In this document: one piece after another, positions 63,169-64,000 of the stretch | Layout of the letters: every line of letters begins with the position of its first letter | Position numbering within the stretch: position 1 is the first letter of the stretch | DNA from: Pseudomonas sp. GD04091 | Lineage (GTDB): Bacteria; Pseudomonadota; Gammaproteobacteria; Pseudomonadales; Pseudomonadaceae | DNA length: 64,000 bases | Assembly: GCF_029836165.1 (NCBI RefSeq) | Contig: NZ_JAOEBG010000009.1 | Coordinates: 124,001 to 188,000 of the forward strand | Direction: 5' to 3' | The notes under the pieces: model-generated | What the model saw: the letters and a program-made list of their open reading frames with translations, nothing else | What the model was told of the DNA's origin: nothing | The model's database searches: none | Translations under genes and position numbers: made by a program

Positions 63169-63753
63169 TTATTCGCCCAGCACCTGACCGATGGTCGGGT
63201 CCTTGAACAGACGGGTCAGCGCATCGCTGAGCACATCGCTGACCAGCTTGGTGTTGGTTTCCTGGTTCGGCGCCATGCCGAAACGCTGGTCGAGGGACGC
63301 GCCATAACGGCCACTGTAGCGGCGATTGGCGTTGGACACGTCGGCGCGGAAAGTGGCGCCGATGGTCGCCTCGGTCACGTACATCTTGTCCTTGGGCGAC
63401 TGGTACTTGAGTTCGGCCAAGGTCACGGTCAACTGCGGCGCGTTGCCGGCGTTGGGGGTCGGGGTGAAGCCGAGCAGGCGCACCGCCGCCTCGGCCTGGG
63501 CCTGCAGCTTCGGCACGATGTCGTTGCCGTTGACGGTGATGGTGCTGGTCTCGGGATACATGCCACCGCGGGTGCCCAGCGATTGCGAGGCACGTCCATC
63601 GACGACCCTCACCACCACGGGCTGGCCATGGCCGACTGGGGCAAGCTGCTGGGTGAGCTTGGGTTGCGGGCTGAGTTGCTGCGGGCTGTGGGCACAACCG
63701 GCCAGGCTCAGGCTGGCCACCGCGAACAAACCGACCAACAGACGTTGCAACAT
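63169..63753 (-). CDS. yajG: YajG-family lipoprotein
   Basis: A 194-residue outer-membrane lipoprotein with lipobox LSLAGC (lipidated Cys20). The family body is visible in VVVRVVDGRASQSLGTRGG, GNDIVPKLQAQAEAAVRLLGFTPTP and the C-terminal NTKLVSDVLSDALTRLFKDPTI block. YajG-type proteins are abundant in gammaproteobacteria, but their role is unknown. The start at 63753 (MLQRLLVGLF) fits the signal peptide. Downstream is a shared terminator; the next gene runs divergently. Confidence 0.85.
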   Translation of the reverse strand: MLQRLLVGLFAVASLSLAGCAHSPQQLSPQPKLTQQLAPVGHGQPVVVRVVDGRASQSLGTRGGMYPETSTITVNGNDIVPKLQAQAEAAVRLLGFTPTPNAGNAPQLTVTLAELKYQSPKDKMYVTEATIGATFRADVSNANRRYSGRYGASLDQRFGMAPNQETNTKLVSDVLSDALTRLFKDPTIGQVLGE

Positions 63754-63895
63754 GCGCGTTTCTCCAGAAAAAGCGGCAAAGGCCACAGTATACCCAGCGC
63801 GCTGCAGCCCAGCCATCGGCCCGACCCGCTTGTCACAATCGTTTCATGCCCTGCCGTTATCCTCGAGCCAGCCCTCACACACAGGACGCTCCGCC

Positions 63896-64000
63896 ATGGC
63901 CTCGCTCTGGACCCTGCTCTTCCACCGCCCGCGCCACAACACTTACGCCCGTCTCGACGACCACGGAGTATGCCTGGGCTTCAAGCAATGTGCCCTGCCG
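63896..64000 (+). CDS. Start of an unknown gene cut by the window edge
   Basis: A 35-codon open frame begins at ATG 63896 with AGGA upstream and runs off the end of the window. The beginning, MASLWTLLFHRPRHNTYARLDD, has a basic, mildly hydrophobic start with several His. Too short for identification. Confidence 0.5.
   Translation, partial: MASLWTLLFHRPRHNTYARLDDHGVCLGFKQCALP

Overview
The window is GC-rich, densely coded and reads as chromosomal DNA of a Pseudomonas of the P. putida group. The evidence is the gene content and order (fruBKA-fruR; nadC - DUF1631 gene - ampD - ampE next to a chemoreceptor; acyl-CoA ligase - DUF1302 - DUF1329 - MalT-type LuxR), the FruR/Cra operator of the P. 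putida type, OprD-family porin and many chemoreceptors, and REP-type palindromes (cores such as GCGGGCAAGCCCGC and CCGGCAAGCCGG) in most longer gaps. I see no rRNA, tRNA, CRISPR array, integrase, transposase or prophage. It is mostly ordinary core chromosome with a few accessory islands.

Layout. 1-8.6 kb: the end of an unknown gene, an Aer-type redox chemoreceptor, and an efflux operon (adaptor, RND pump, response regulator, sensor kinase) resembling P. aeruginosa MexMN plus its two-component neighbours, without an outer-membrane channel gene. 8.6-13.3 kb: a small exported protein, an OprD-family porin, a membrane diguanylate cyclase and two small conserved proteins. 13.3-20.9 kb: the fructose phosphotransferase operon fruBKA, its divergent repressor fruR, and a TatD-type nuclease. 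20.9-31.4 kb: a periplasmic-sensing chemoreceptor, ampE/ampD, a DUF1631 protein, nadC, trxB, cysZ and a cytoplasmic double-PAS chemoreceptor. 31.4-37.5 kb: a glycosyltransferase, an Old Yellow Enzyme, a glutathione peroxidase, slyD, a DUF3565 protein and pta.

37.9-41.0 kb holds a LodA/LodB-type pair: a probable cysteine-tryptophylquinone amino-acid oxidase and the flavoprotein that matures it. 41.2-45.0 kb: an OmpA lipoprotein, a metallo-beta-lactamase-fold hydrolase, and an operon of a TPR-containing response regulator with a small soluble histidine kinase. 45.2-53.5 kb: a MalT-like LuxR regulator, a DUF1329/DUF1302 envelope pair and an acyl-CoA ligase, probably one lipid or alcohol assimilation unit. 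53.7-57.5 kb: a 2-hydroxyacid dehydrogenase, rsmC, a yybP-ykoY (manganese) riboswitch in front of a GDT1/UPF0016 transporter, and an M48 lipoprotein protease. 57.7-64 kb: another chemoreceptor, a small operon (CPXCG protein, DUF2007 protein, divergent SRAP/YedK protein), an acyltransferase, short unknown genes, yajG and a truncated last gene.

Recurring regulatory signals: perfect Hfq/Crc-type CA motifs (AAnAAnAA) lie just upstream of fruA, one chemoreceptor, the porin and the DUF1302 gene, suggesting catabolite repression of uptake functions; two chemoreceptors have sigma-28-like promoters. Assignments rest on reading the translated sequences and on knowledge of the families; no database search was run.
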